A stretch of 9,316 nucleotides of DNA from Candidatus Poseidoniaceae archaeon (GTDB taxonomy: Archaea; Thermoplasmatota; Poseidoniia; Poseidoniales; Poseidoniaceae): the NCBI GenBank assembly GCA_013329925.1, contig DUJK01000039.1:17156-26471 (forward strand), in the 5' to 3' direction. The notes beneath the pieces are model-generated. The model was given only the letters and a program-made list of their open reading frames with translations, was not told where the DNA came from and did not search any database. Position numbers and translations under genes: made by a program. Positions 1 to 7,160 of this stretch are shown one piece after another; position 1 is the first letter of the stretch, and each line of letters starts with the position of its first letter.

Positions 1-1857
1 CCAGACATGGATGGATGGGATAGAGATGGAGATGGTGCTGCAGTATACGAAGACTTGGTGTTCAATACTCGCGTCATTCAAATTTACAAGAATATAGGTG
101 ATACCGTTGCCGAAGGGGAAACTGTAGTTAGAGCTGAGTATACTAAAGCAGGTGGGCAAACAGAGTTTGTGTCAATAAAAGCAACATCGTCTGGAACAGT
201 TTACCAAATGTATGTCTCGGTAGACCAAATAATAACCTCTAGAGATACGGTATGGTTTGTTGTTGTAGAGGACAACGAACGATTCACTAACCAAGATGAG
301 TATGAGGCCAAATACAAAAATAATGAACGGTTTGATGAGAATGGTCAACCAAACTTGATAATTGGTCGTTCAACAGATCCAATGGATTCGGACACTGATA
401 ATGATGGGCTAATCGATGGTATTGAAGTATTTGGATGGGAAATTCTCGTGGTTAATCGAGGTGTCGAAATCACACTTGTAGTTTCAGACCCAGGCCTTCC
501 AGATACAGATGGAGATGGGCTGTCTGATTTCTTAGAGTATTCTTCACTTTGTGACTCAGGATCTAATGCTTCTAATCCAGATACCGACGGCGATGGATTA
601 GACGACCAATTTGAAGCAACTGGTGGCGGAGGCACTTTACAATGGCCAGTTGGTAGTGGTGAAGCATACACCACAAGTCCTTGCGCCTTTGATACAGACA
701 ATGACGGTTTAGAAGATGGAGAAGAGGTAATTATTGGAAAAGACGGATTTTTGACCCATGCTAACAATTCAGATACAGATGGTGATGGACTAAAAGACGG
801 TAATGAAGTTCTTTATATTCCTCGGCCATTCCAAGAGCAAACTCATCCATTGGTTAATGACACAGACGGCGATGGTATGCTAGACGGATGGGAGATGCAA
901 GTTCAATCAGAAGAAGATAACACTAACTCCCATAGTTTATGGGTAGCAACAAGTTCTTGGAATCTTCCTAATTGTGTTCCAACCCAAACCAATAACTGTG
1001 CAAAAGATCCTGGTGGATACATCTGGATTAATACCTTAGGTGGCTTCGTACAGGAAAAACAATTTGAGGTATCAGAAATGAATTTGTCAGGGTTTAGCGT
1101 TCCAAATAATCCACTTTGTGATTGTAATGGTAGGTGGGCACTCGATCCATCAGATCAGTCTGGCATAAGCCGCCTTCCGGATGCCACTTATGATATCGAT
1201 AATGATTCATTGATGAATGGTGCTGAGGCACCAGATAAATGGAATACCAATCCTGTCGACAAAGATTCGGATGGAGATTTGTTGTTTGATGGTTGGGAAG
1301 TAAAATATTCACAATACGCCATCGAATCAGGTTTAGTTGACAATGCTAGTTTGTCAGCATATGGTGCCAGAGGAGTACTAGACCCGTCGATGATTGATAG
1401 CGACCTTGATGGTATTGATGATGGCCAAGAGGACCCAGATGAAGATGGATTGAACCAAACTGGTCTACTGAAAAGATACTGCCCGGGTTATGATGATCCT
1501 TCTAATGCTGAATGCCACATTGACATCAATACTCCTGATGGTAAACAATTCTATGATAATCTAGCCAATTACACCAATTACGAAGAAATGCAGAACAATA
1601 CCAATCCTGTATCAAATGATACTGACGGAGATGAATGGAATGATGGGCCAGAAGTCTATTTCCAAGATCATGATAGCGACGGCATGGCAACAGGTTGGGA
1701 ATATCACTTTGATTTTGATCCATATGATGCTGCTGATCGTATGTTTGATACCGACGGTGACGGACACGTAAATTACTGCGAATACAAATGGGACACCAAT
1801 CCTAGAGACCCGATTAGTTTCCCTGGCCAAGGTGAACTTTGTGACCCGTTTGCCTGA
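1..1857 (+). CDS. Large secreted/surface protein with TSP3-type calcium-binding repeats (3' part only)
   Basis: The frame is open at the left edge (codons CCA GAC precede the first ATG at 7), so the true start lies outside; 618 residues are visible, numbered here from that Pro. Seen: an Asp loop at residues 2-13, a barrel-sandwich-like domain at about 17-93, then twelve loops of the pattern DxDxDGxxDGxE between residues 129 and 594. These resemble thrombospondin type 3/bacterial TSP3 repeats, which bind calcium in extracellular proteins. Several Cys (for example C325/C333, C373/C375, C494/C505) could pair as disulfides, and about nine N-x-S/T sequons are present, both fitting an exported glycoprotein. 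The protein ends in a short Pro/Gly/Cys tail with no hydrophobic anchor or recognised sorting signal. It is followed 52 bases later by a membrane-anchored extracellular protein on the same strand. The role is unknown; adhesion, surface structure or carrier of an unseen N-terminal enzyme are all possible. The repeat assignment is secure, the function is not. Confidence 0.85.
   Translation, partial: PDMDGWDRDGDGAAVYEDLVFNTRVIQIYKNIGDTVAEGETVVRAEYTKAGGQTEFVSIKATSSGTVYQMYVSVDQIITSRDTVWFVVVEDNERFTNQDEYEAKYKNNERFDENGQPNLIIGRSTDPMDSDTDNDGLIDGIEVFGWEILVVNRGVEITLVVSDPGLPDTDGDGLSDFLEYSSLCDSGSNASNPDTDGDGLDDQFEATGGGGTLQWPVGSGEAYTTSPCAFDTDNDGLEDGEEVIIGKDGFLTHANNSDTDGDGLKDGNEVLYIPRPFQEQTHPLVNDTDGDGMLDGWEMQVQSEEDNTNSHSLWVATSSWNLPNCVPTQTNNCAKDPGGYIWINTLGGFVQEKQFEVSEMNLSGFSVPNNPLCDCNGRWALDPSDQSGISRLPDATYDIDNDSLMNGAEAPDKWNTNPVDKDSDGDLLFDGWEVKYSQYAIESGLVDNASLSAYGARGVLDPSMIDSDLDGIDDGQEDPDEDGLNQTGLLKRYCPGYDDPSNAECHIDINTPDGKQFYDNLANYTNYEEMQNNTNPVSNDTDGDEWNDGPEVYFQDHDSDGMATGWEYHFDFDPYDAADRMFDTDGDGHVNYCEYKWDTNPRDPISFPGQGELCDPFA
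49..279 (+). other. Barrel-sandwich (biotinyl/lipoyl-like) domain within the surface protein
   Basis: Residues about 17-93 of the visible fragment read as two quasi-symmetric beta halves. The first contains GDTVAEGETV (33-42), the second contains ATSSGTV (61-67) followed by VSVDQIITSRDTVWFVV. This matches the family pattern of 'GDxVxxGxxL...E' then 'A/SPxxGxV...VxxGxxVxxGxxLxxI' seen in lipoyl/biotinyl domains and in HlyD/MacA-type periplasmic adaptors. K49, in EYTKA, lies near the hairpin that carries the modified Lys in true carriers, but the loop after it is longer than in lipoyl domains, so modification is doubtful. The domain assignment is inferred from pattern only. Confidence 0.45.
385..1782 (+). 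repeat. Twelve dispersed DxDxDGxxDGxE calcium-loop repeats
   Basis: Loops of 36-42 bases start at about 385, 502, 580, 691, 772, 859, 1192, 1258, 1396, 1618, 1666 and 1747; a further partial one lies at 4-39. Spacing is irregular (16 to 111 residues), so this is not a simple tandem array. The motif DTDGDG is encoded five different ways (at 502, 580, 772, 859 and 1747), with changes at third positions. The repeats are therefore conserved as protein, not as DNA. Alternating Asp/Asn side chains in such loops coordinate calcium in TSP3 families. Confidence 0.85.
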
Positions 1858-1909
1858 TTAATGAACATACAGAGATAAACTTCTTGACTAATACGACTTT
1901 GTTAGAATC

Positions 1910-3385
1910 ATGGGCAAGCGTATTGTAACGGTGACGTGTACAATCTTAGTTGTCTTTTCTATGCTGCTATGTAATACCTCGGCAGAAACCGGCAATGGCC
2001 ACAATAATCCATCCGAAGGTTTGACCATTAACCAAACCGATGGAGAACATTTTATTGAATATTTGAATCTAAGTGGCACATCTAACTTTCCAGCTAGTGA
2101 ACTGAGTTGGTCAATCTACGAAATATCACAAGGTGTTGTTAATAATGGGGATCCAATAAACCAATCTAACATTTTTGAAAAAGTTACCATTGAAAATGAT
2201 GTATGGTATTGGGAAGTATCTATTTTTGTCGGTCAGTTTAATTGTACGTGTGATTTTACCATAAAGCATCAATCTCAAAATCATCACCATCAAAGAACAA
2301 TCTTAGTATACCTTGGTGAGTCTAACCACTTCCCTATCATCGAAAGTATTCCTTCTTTCCAATTACCTAGTGATGCTTATGATGTCGTTCTCAATTATGC
2401 CGTTACATGGCCAATTAGTGAGGGTGAATCATTAGCAGGATTAAATATTTCAATGTTTAAAGCAGAAATTTGCCAATATTCTGGTGAGGCATGCGTGAGC
2501 AATTCGTTTAGCGTAGAATTGCCGTATACAGTGTCAGATGATGGATTATATGTGATACAAATTAGTCAGGAAGAAATTGGGTTAAATGATGGAAATTGGT
2601 TATTTGATATTGTATTTAAAGACTCATTTTTGAGAATTTCTAATCTACACAGCAAAGTGTTAACATTCGATACAAACCCCCCAAATGTCACTATTTTTGG
2701 TGATCAAAATATTACTGAAATGAGTCAAACAATATATTCAATTCTAGTTGATGATGGATATGATAGTTCCTCAGTAGCAATTACTTGGACACTCACTAAT
2801 CCAGACGGTGATACTAGAGCATTATTTGGTAGTGAAATCATCGATGATTATAGTGCTAAAATATCGTTTAATGAATCTGGAAATTGGAGTATCAATATAT
2901 TGACCATAGACTCAGTTGGTCATTATACTAGAATGTCACATATTGTAGCAGTAGAGAATACTCCTCCTGTGATTGCTATAGATTCTTCAGAAGAACTTGC
3001 AACGGATATGAGTTTTGATATTGCTAATGACTGGTATTTCGATGCGTCTGGTTCTGTTGATACGGTAAATGATCAACTAGATTTAATGTTCCAGTGGTAT
3101 CTTGATGATTCATTGATTTACAGTGGAAATAACCTTACACAGAGTGTACTTAGTCAGCCGGGCTCATACGAGCTCAAACTAATTGTCACAGATGATGACG
3201 GTGATTCTGATGAGCATCTAATATCCCTGACCCTAAAGCAATATTCTGAGACAAACCAAGATGCATCTTTTAGTCCAATTATTCTTGGTTCAATTTCAGT
3301 TATTGTAATTATACTATTGATATCACTAATTTTTACTGTAAAGAAGTCTAATGGTGATTTTAAATTACCTAAGTGGAAAAATTAG
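1910..3385 (+). CDS. Membrane-anchored extracellular protein with Ig/PKD-like domains
   Basis: The 491-residue protein has a signal peptide at 1-25 (basic MGKR, hydrophobic core, then CNTSA before ET). The ectodomain is long and beta-rich. One C-terminal transmembrane helix lies at about 455-476, followed by a basic tail (KKSNGDFKLPKWKN), giving an outside-N, inside-C topology. Residues 351-443 look like a PKD/cadherin-like domain: it opens with TPPVIAID, has DASGSVD in the middle and the closing strand YELKLIVTDDDGDSD. A related Ig-like segment spans about 255-348 (opens NPPNVTI). The region 50-250 is not recognised; it contains CTC at 112-114 and a histidine cluster at 120-127. About ten N-x-S/T sequons lie in the ectodomain. 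No Shine-Dalgarno is visible before the ATG, and the 52-base gap to the previous gene has no clear TATA box, so cotranscription is likely. Probable role: anchoring or partner subunit for the preceding surface protein, or a binding receptor. Topology is confident, function is not. Confidence 0.85.
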   Translation: MGKRIVTVTCTILVVFSMLLCNTSAETGNGHNNPSEGLTINQTDGEHFIEYLNLSGTSNFPASELSWSIYEISQGVVNNGDPINQSNIFEKVTIENDVWYWEVSIFVGQFNCTCDFTIKHQSQNHHHQRTILVYLGESNHFPIIESIPSFQLPSDAYDVVLNYAVTWPISEGESLAGLNISMFKAEICQYSGEACVSNSFSVELPYTVSDDGLYVIQISQEEIGLNDGNWLFDIVFKDSFLRISNLHSKVLTFDTNPPNVTIFGDQNITEMSQTIYSILVDDGYDSSSVAITWTLTNPDGDTRALFGSEIIDDYSAKISFNESGNWSINILTIDSVGHYTRMSHIVAVENTPPVIAIDSSEELATDMSFDIANDWYFDASGSVDTVNDQLDLMFQWYLDDSLIYSGNNLTQSVLSQPGSYELKLIVTDDDGDSDEHLISLTLKQYSETNQDASFSPIILGSISVIVIILLISLIFTVKKSNGDFKLPKWKN

Positions 3386-3418
3386 ACTCAAGCAAGGATT
3401 GAATAGGGTAAAACTGTT

Positions 3419-3423
3419 GGGAG
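3419..3423 (+). promoter_or_regulatory. Ribosome binding site of the aminopeptidase P gene
   Basis: GGGAG lies four bases before the ATG at 3428 and is complementary to the usual CCUCC end of 16S rRNA. It supports this start over the internal Met at residue 5. Confidence 0.5.
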
Positions 3424-3427
3424 TAAT

Positions 3428-4798
3428 ATGTTTGAGAAGATGTTTGCCAACCTTGGCAAGATGCCAGAACCTATCTCAATTGAAGAATATATTTCAAGAC
3501 AAAACGAATTATATTCAACATTTCAATCATCTGATGTGTTAATTCTGTGCTCTTCTCTAGAAACTATTCATTCCAACGATGTTCATCACCCTTACCGAAC
3601 TCAGAGTAACCTCCTATACTTAACCGGGTGGGCAGAACCTGAATCTATCATGTTCGCTACCAAGGCTTCAGGTACTTGGAAAACTCATCTTTTTGTTCAA
3701 CCAAAAGACACTTTAAAGGAAATATGGGAAGGCAGAAGACCTGGTCTAGAAGGTGCAGAAAAAAATTGGCCAATTGACCAAGCACATTCAATTGATGATG
3801 TTGAATCAACTTTAATTGAAATGCTGTCAAAAGCCAATCGAGTATTCCATAGAATGGGTGTTATGCCGTCTATTGACGAATTGGTGGTTTCTTCAATCAA
3901 GAAGCGAGATAGAGCAAGACAAAGATTAGGCACAGGTCCAATTTCTGTCGAGGACCCAAGCAACAAAATTGCAGAGATGCGGTTAATTAAATCAGATGCT
4001 GAAATTGCGCAAATGAAATTTGCTTCCGATGTATCTAGTTTGGCTCATATTGCCGCAATGCGTCATGGCGGTAATAATGCAACTGAAAATCAGCTTCAAT
4101 CAATAATTGAAGGATTCTTTCGGTATGCTGGGACATCGGGATGGTCATATCCATCTATTGTTGGAAGCGGCGAAAATGCGACAATCCTTCATTACAAAGA
4201 AAATAATTCACCATGTGAAAATGGTGATATCGTTCTAATTGATGCTGGAGCAGAATTTAGGGGTTATGCTGCAGATATCACCCGTTCATGGCCTACTAAC
4301 GGAATTTTTACCGAACCACAAAGAGAACTATACCAAATTGTACTAGATTCTCAAATTGCGGCCATAAATGAATGTGTTCCAGGAAACCCTTACACAGCTC
4401 CACATGAGGCAGCAAGGAAAGTTCTAGCTGAAGGACTAATAAAAATTGGAATTATAACCCAAACTTTAGAAGAAGCATTAGATAGCAAGTCTGGCCAACT
4501 GAAGGATTGGTATATGCATAATACAAGCCATTGGATCGGTCTAGACGTACATGATGTTGGAGTGTATTTGCCAAATGGTGAACCAAGAGTGCTACAACCT
4601 GGTATGTGTTTGACTATTGAACCTGGATTATATTTTGGCGCTTGGAGGCCAGATGTTGATTGCCCTCAAAGGTACTCAAATATTGGAATTAGAATCGAAG
4701 ATGATGTTTTGATTGGAGAGAATGGTCCAGTAGTGTTAACAGAAAGATGTCCCAAAACAATCACTGAAATAGAATCGATTGTAGGCAATGCTATCTAA
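3428..4798 (+). CDS. pepP: Xaa-Pro aminopeptidase (aminopeptidase P, M24B family)
   Basis: This predicted cytosolic dimetal peptidase removes the N-terminal residue from peptides whose second residue is proline, for peptide turnover. At 456 residues it is close to E. coli PepP. An N-terminal creatinase-like domain covers about 1-175 (with HPYRTQSNLLYLTGW at 54-68), and the pita-bread catalytic domain covers about 185-445. All five metal ligands of the family are present: D272 (IDAGAE), D283 (ADITRSWP), H368 (SHWIGLDVHD), E398 (TIEPGLYF) and E424 (RIEDD). The active-site histidines H364 and H375 are also there. The spacings D272-D283 and H368-H375 equal those in E. coli PepP. There is no signal peptide. 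It sits 42 bases after the surface-protein gene, and the mqnC start follows its stop codon by nine bases, so it is probably translated from one message with mqnC. No functional link to menaquinone synthesis is known. Confidence 0.93.
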   Translation: MFEKMFANLGKMPEPISIEEYISRQNELYSTFQSSDVLILCSSLETIHSNDVHHPYRTQSNLLYLTGWAEPESIMFATKASGTWKTHLFVQPKDTLKEIWEGRRPGLEGAEKNWPIDQAHSIDDVESTLIEMLSKANRVFHRMGVMPSIDELVVSSIKKRDRARQRLGTGPISVEDPSNKIAEMRLIKSDAEIAQMKFASDVSSLAHIAAMRHGGNNATENQLQSIIEGFFRYAGTSGWSYPSIVGSGENATILHYKENNSPCENGDIVLIDAGAEFRGYAADITRSWPTNGIFTEPQRELYQIVLDSQIAAINECVPGNPYTAPHEAARKVLAEGLIKIGIITQTLEEALDSKSGQLKDWYMHNTSHWIGLDVHDVGVYLPNGEPRVLQPGMCLTIEPGLYFGAWRPDVDCPQRYSNIGIRIEDDVLIGENGPVVLTERCPKTITEIESIVGNAI

Positions 4799-4803
4799 GT
4801 GGT
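4799..4803 (+). promoter_or_regulatory. Possible ribosome binding site deciding the mqnC start
   Basis: GTGGT directly follows the pepP stop codon and lies four bases before ATG 4808, the same spacing as GGGAG before pepP. It is only a partial match to GGAGGTGAT. Its first three bases are also a possible GTG start (4799), which would add three residues. The ATG is preferred. Confidence 0.35.
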
Positions 4804-4807
4804 TACT

Positions 4808-5995
4808 ATGTCTTGGAAGTCTATTCTTCAGCGTCAGCAAGGGTGGTCTAGAGATAACAGCCCATCGTTCAGACTCTCTGTCGATGAGGCTACGGAATTG
4901 TACGAAAATGCCCCTTTGCATGAACTTACTTTTGCGGCGAACTTAAGGAGGCAACAAATACATTCAGATGGCGTTGTCACTTATTTGGTTGATCGAAATA
5001 TAAATTACACCAATGTGTGTACAATTAATTGTCAATTTTGCTCATTTTATCGACCTCCAGGACATGATGAAACTTATACTCAAACGTATGAAGAAATTTC
5101 ACAAAGAGTAAATGAATTAGAAGATATTGGTGGGTCTCGTATCTTGATGCAAGGTGGAGTAAATCCTTCACTTGATTTTGAGTGGTATGAATCATTGATA
5201 AAGCATCTTGTTAAAAACCACCCTACTATTGATTTAGACTGTTTTAGTCCTATTGAAATTGAAGGGATAGCAGAAGTTGCAAACTTATCCATTCTCGAAG
5301 TGTTGACAAGACTTTGCAATGCAGGAATGAACGGACTTCCCGGAGGCGGTGCAGAAATGTTAGTGGATGAAATAAGAACTGATATATCGCCAAAGAAAGG
5401 ATCTCCAGATAATTGGCTAAACGTCATGCAAACTGCTCAATCGTTGGGGATGACCACAAGTGCAACAAATGTTTTCGGCTTTGGCGAAACATTGCGCAAT
5501 AGAGTCCAACACATGGATAGAATAAGAGATCTTCAAGATTCATCACTACTTGATTACGACAATGGTTTTACTTCATTTATTGCATGGCCGGTTCAACTTG
5601 AAACCAATACCTTTGGCAAGCGGAATCGTGGGCAAAACAAGCATGTTTTAGGAGCAGGACCTACTGAATACATACGGCATATTGCTATTTCAAGACTTTT
5701 TTTCGATAATATCGACAATATACAAGCCTCTTGGCCAACTATGGGCTTAGGCGTCGCACAAATGGCTCTACTTGCAGGTGCTAATGATGCAGGCTCTACA
5801 ATGATGGAAGAGAATGTCGTGTCTGCATCAGGTACAACTAAATTATCTGCTTCGGAGATTGAATTACAAAATACCATAATTAGAGCTGGATTTATTCCCT
5901 CAAAGCGGGATAGTAAATACAATCATCTCGAGACTATGATTAACAATGGTGCTGATAGAGAATACCCATCACCAATACCTTCTCAAGTTTCTTAA
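4808..5995 (+). CDS. mqnC: Cyclic dehypoxanthinyl futalosine synthase (radical SAM), futalosine menaquinone pathway
   Basis: MqnC is a radical-SAM enzyme that cyclises dehypoxanthine futalosine (EC 1.21.98.1), a middle step of the futalosine route to menaquinone. From ATG 4808 it has 395 residues, normal for the family. The radical-SAM cluster motif is C71-x3-C75-x2-C78, inside the family signature DRNINYTNVCTINCQFCSFY. Other MqnC hallmarks follow: PPGHDETY just after the cysteines, GGSRILMQGGVNP, the PGGGAE block at 178-183, SPKK, NIQASWPTMG, and GSTMMEENVVSASG at 329-342. These separate it from the related MqnE and CofH/CofG proteins, which share the fold. The gene follows pepP almost without a gap and ends one base from the converging membrane-protein gene. 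No other mqn gene is visible here, so the pathway genes must lie elsewhere if present. An in-frame GTG at 4799 is an alternative start. Confidence 0.92.
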   Translation: MSWKSILQRQQGWSRDNSPSFRLSVDEATELYENAPLHELTFAANLRRQQIHSDGVVTYLVDRNINYTNVCTINCQFCSFYRPPGHDETYTQTYEEISQRVNELEDIGGSRILMQGGVNPSLDFEWYESLIKHLVKNHPTIDLDCFSPIEIEGIAEVANLSILEVLTRLCNAGMNGLPGGGAEMLVDEIRTDISPKKGSPDNWLNVMQTAQSLGMTTSATNVFGFGETLRNRVQHMDRIRDLQDSSLLDYDNGFTSFIAWPVQLETNTFGKRNRGQNKHVLGAGPTEYIRHIAISRLFFDNIDNIQASWPTMGLGVAQMALLAGANDAGSTMMEENVVSASGTTKLSASEIELQNTIIRAGFIPSKRDSKYNHLETMINNGADREYPSPIPSQVS

Positions 5996-5999
5996 TTCA
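5993..5999. other. Convergent gene junction with one-base gap
   Basis: The mqnC stop (TAA, 5993-5995) and the stop of the minus-strand membrane-protein gene (TGA, read from 5999 to 5997) are separated by the single base 5996. I see no hairpin or T-run on either side. Each transcript must therefore end inside the opposite gene, which would give overlapping antisense 3' ends. Confidence 0.8.
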
Positions 6000-7151
6000 A
6001 CTGAGAGACATTGGATGGTTTGTTTCAGTTCGACCGCTATTCACTGTTGCAGTTGTTTCAGTATAGTTAGATGAATGCTTTACTTTTAACGGCTGTACCC
6101 AAAGTAATTCTGACTGATTTTCTCTTTCAATAACCACAATTAATTCCCAGTGAATTCTAATTAGGGAAGAAAATATTGTCCCTGGCCATTTACCACTTGG
6201 TGAAGATATGGTAGTCGTGCCATCAACTAATGGAATTATTTCAGATTGGTTCATTATTCTCATTGGTTTCAAAAATAATCCACCTTTGATTTCATTGGTT
6301 TGCATAGGTAGATCTTCTCCTCCACCGGTTCCATCATCAAGATCAACTGTCCAATGGTGAGGTAATTCTGTTGTCAAACCCGGTGCTGGCTGTCCCTCAG
6401 CATCACGCCCTAAAATCTCCATTAATTTATCTCTACGAGGTGGTAAAACACCAACACGCCACAAGATATGCTTCTTACCCCAAGATTTATGCTCTTCTGG
6501 AAACTCAATATCAAGCACTAAATTTTCTCCAGATGTGGTATCAGAGTGAAATATTATTTTTGGTTCAAGTGGTGGTGATGTGAGAAATTTTCTCTGCTTG
6601 ATCAAATCAGAGAAGTTAGCCCCTACTCGCATCATTATTGGCACAAACAAAATGGGCACCACTATTAACGCCAATAATGGATAATCAAGTAACCCAAATC
6701 TGACACGTTCAGTGCCAACACTGGGGATTCCCCAAACACTCAATATTGGTTCCAAAAATAGGTAAGATAAGGCAACTAAGAGAATTATCACTGAAAAGTT
6801 CATTATTTTCCTAGCTTGTGAATGTATGACATTTGGAGTCAAATACCAACCTGTTCTTTGCTGGTGAACTACTGAACCTTTAGGCACTGCTTCATTCATT
6901 TCTTGGTTATGTGCTTTGTTCAATTTCAAAGTCTTACCTTGGTAGATATATCTTCGCTCTACTAGCCAAGATTTTTTATCGCCAATTCTGAATGGGGGGG
7001 GCATATCTGCAACCATATTGTTTGCTTCTTCTTTGGAAATTTGACTGGCTATCTCGGTTCTTGATACACCAATAGGCAATAATTCTGGTCGAAATCTATA
7101 ACTTTCAAAAGGCGGGTATCTTATCCGTTCCTCCAATAGTAAGTCATCCAT
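5997..7151 (-). CDS. Unrecognised protein with two membrane segments and soluble N- and C-terminal domains
   Basis: From ATG 7151 it has 384 residues and I do not recognise a family. Seen: a soluble N-terminal part (about 1-115) rich in charged residues; two hydrophobic helices at about 119-141 and 152-173 joined by a short loop; then a soluble C-terminal part of about 200 residues. Basic residues flank the helix pair (ARK before, RV...KQRK after), so by the positive-inside rule both soluble parts probably face the cytoplasm. Near the C-terminus, a Pro/Gly stretch followed by IHWELIVVIERENQSELLWV and PLKV resembles the last strands of arrestin-like beta sandwiches in some bacterial membrane proteins; this is a weak inference. 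The gene follows the GGR-family gene after nine bases and must share its message. An in-frame GTG at 7160 is an alternative start. A run of eight C (on the coding strand) encodes MPPPF at about residue 50 and could be slippage-prone. Confidence 0.8.
   Translation of the reverse strand: MDDLLLEERIRYPPFESYRFRPELLPIGVSRTEIASQISKEEANNMVADMPPPFRIGDKKSWLVERRYIYQGKTLKLNKAHNQEMNEAVPKGSVVHQQRTGWYLTPNVIHSQARKIMNFSVIILLVALSYLFLEPILSVWGIPSVGTERVRFGLLDYPLLALIVVPILFVPIMMRVGANFSDLIKQRKFLTSPPLEPKIIFHSDTTSGENLVLDIEFPEEHKSWGKKHILWRVGVLPPRRDKLMEILGRDAEGQPAPGLTTELPHHWTVDLDDGTGGGEDLPMQTNEIKGGLFLKPMRIMNQSEIIPLVDGTTTISSPSGKWPGTIFSSLIRIHWELIVVIERENQSELLWVQPLKVKHSSNYTETTATVNSGRTETNHPMSLS
6994..7001 (-). repeat. C8 homopolymer inside the membrane-protein gene
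   Basis: Eight G on the + strand are eight C on the coding strand, within ATG CCC CCC CCA TTC. It is the most striking mononucleotide G/C run in an otherwise AT-rich window. Losing one C brings TAG at 6964-6962 into frame; gaining one brings TAA at 6978-6976. Either change ends the protein near residue 60, before the membrane helices. It could be a phase-variation site or merely a place for sequencing error. Confidence 0.75.
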
Positions 7152-7155
7152 ATGA

Positions 7156-7160
7156 ATCAC
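7156..7160 (-). promoter_or_regulatory. Possible ribosome binding site for the membrane-protein gene
   Basis: On the minus strand GTGAT directly follows the TGA stop of the upstream gene and lies four bases before ATG 7151. It matches the 3' part of GGAGGTGAT, with the same four-base spacing as at pepP and mqnC. The GTG itself is the alternative start, so the two readings cannot be fully separated. Confidence 0.35.

Noticed and set aside
345..767. Minus-strand open frame of 140 codons, Ser/Pro-rich
   Set aside because: It is the antisense of the Asp-rich calcium loops: GAT/GAC read backwards gives ATC/GTC and, in this frame, Ser/Pro-rich text. It has no domain of its own and lies inside a convincing gene.
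1883..1909. TTGACT and TAGAAT as a bacterial-type promoter before the gene at 1910
   Set aside because: The spacing is 15 bases and the second element touches the ATG, leaving no room for a start site. No TATA box is visible at the archaeal position either.
3351..3542. Plus-strand frame of 63 codons bridging the surface-protein end and the pepP start
   Set aside because: It overlaps both well-supported genes in another frame and has no ribosome site or domain.
5080..5922. Two minus-strand frames (5080-5427 and 5593-5922) opposite mqnC
   Set aside because: The + strand is fully explained by MqnC with its family motifs. These frames show no recognisable domain or start context.
4808..5995. 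Reading the radical-SAM protein as CofH/CofG (F420 synthesis) or MqnE
   Set aside because: DRNINYTNVC..C..CSFYR, PPGHDETY, PGGGAE and GSTMMEENVVSASG together follow MqnC, not the close relatives.
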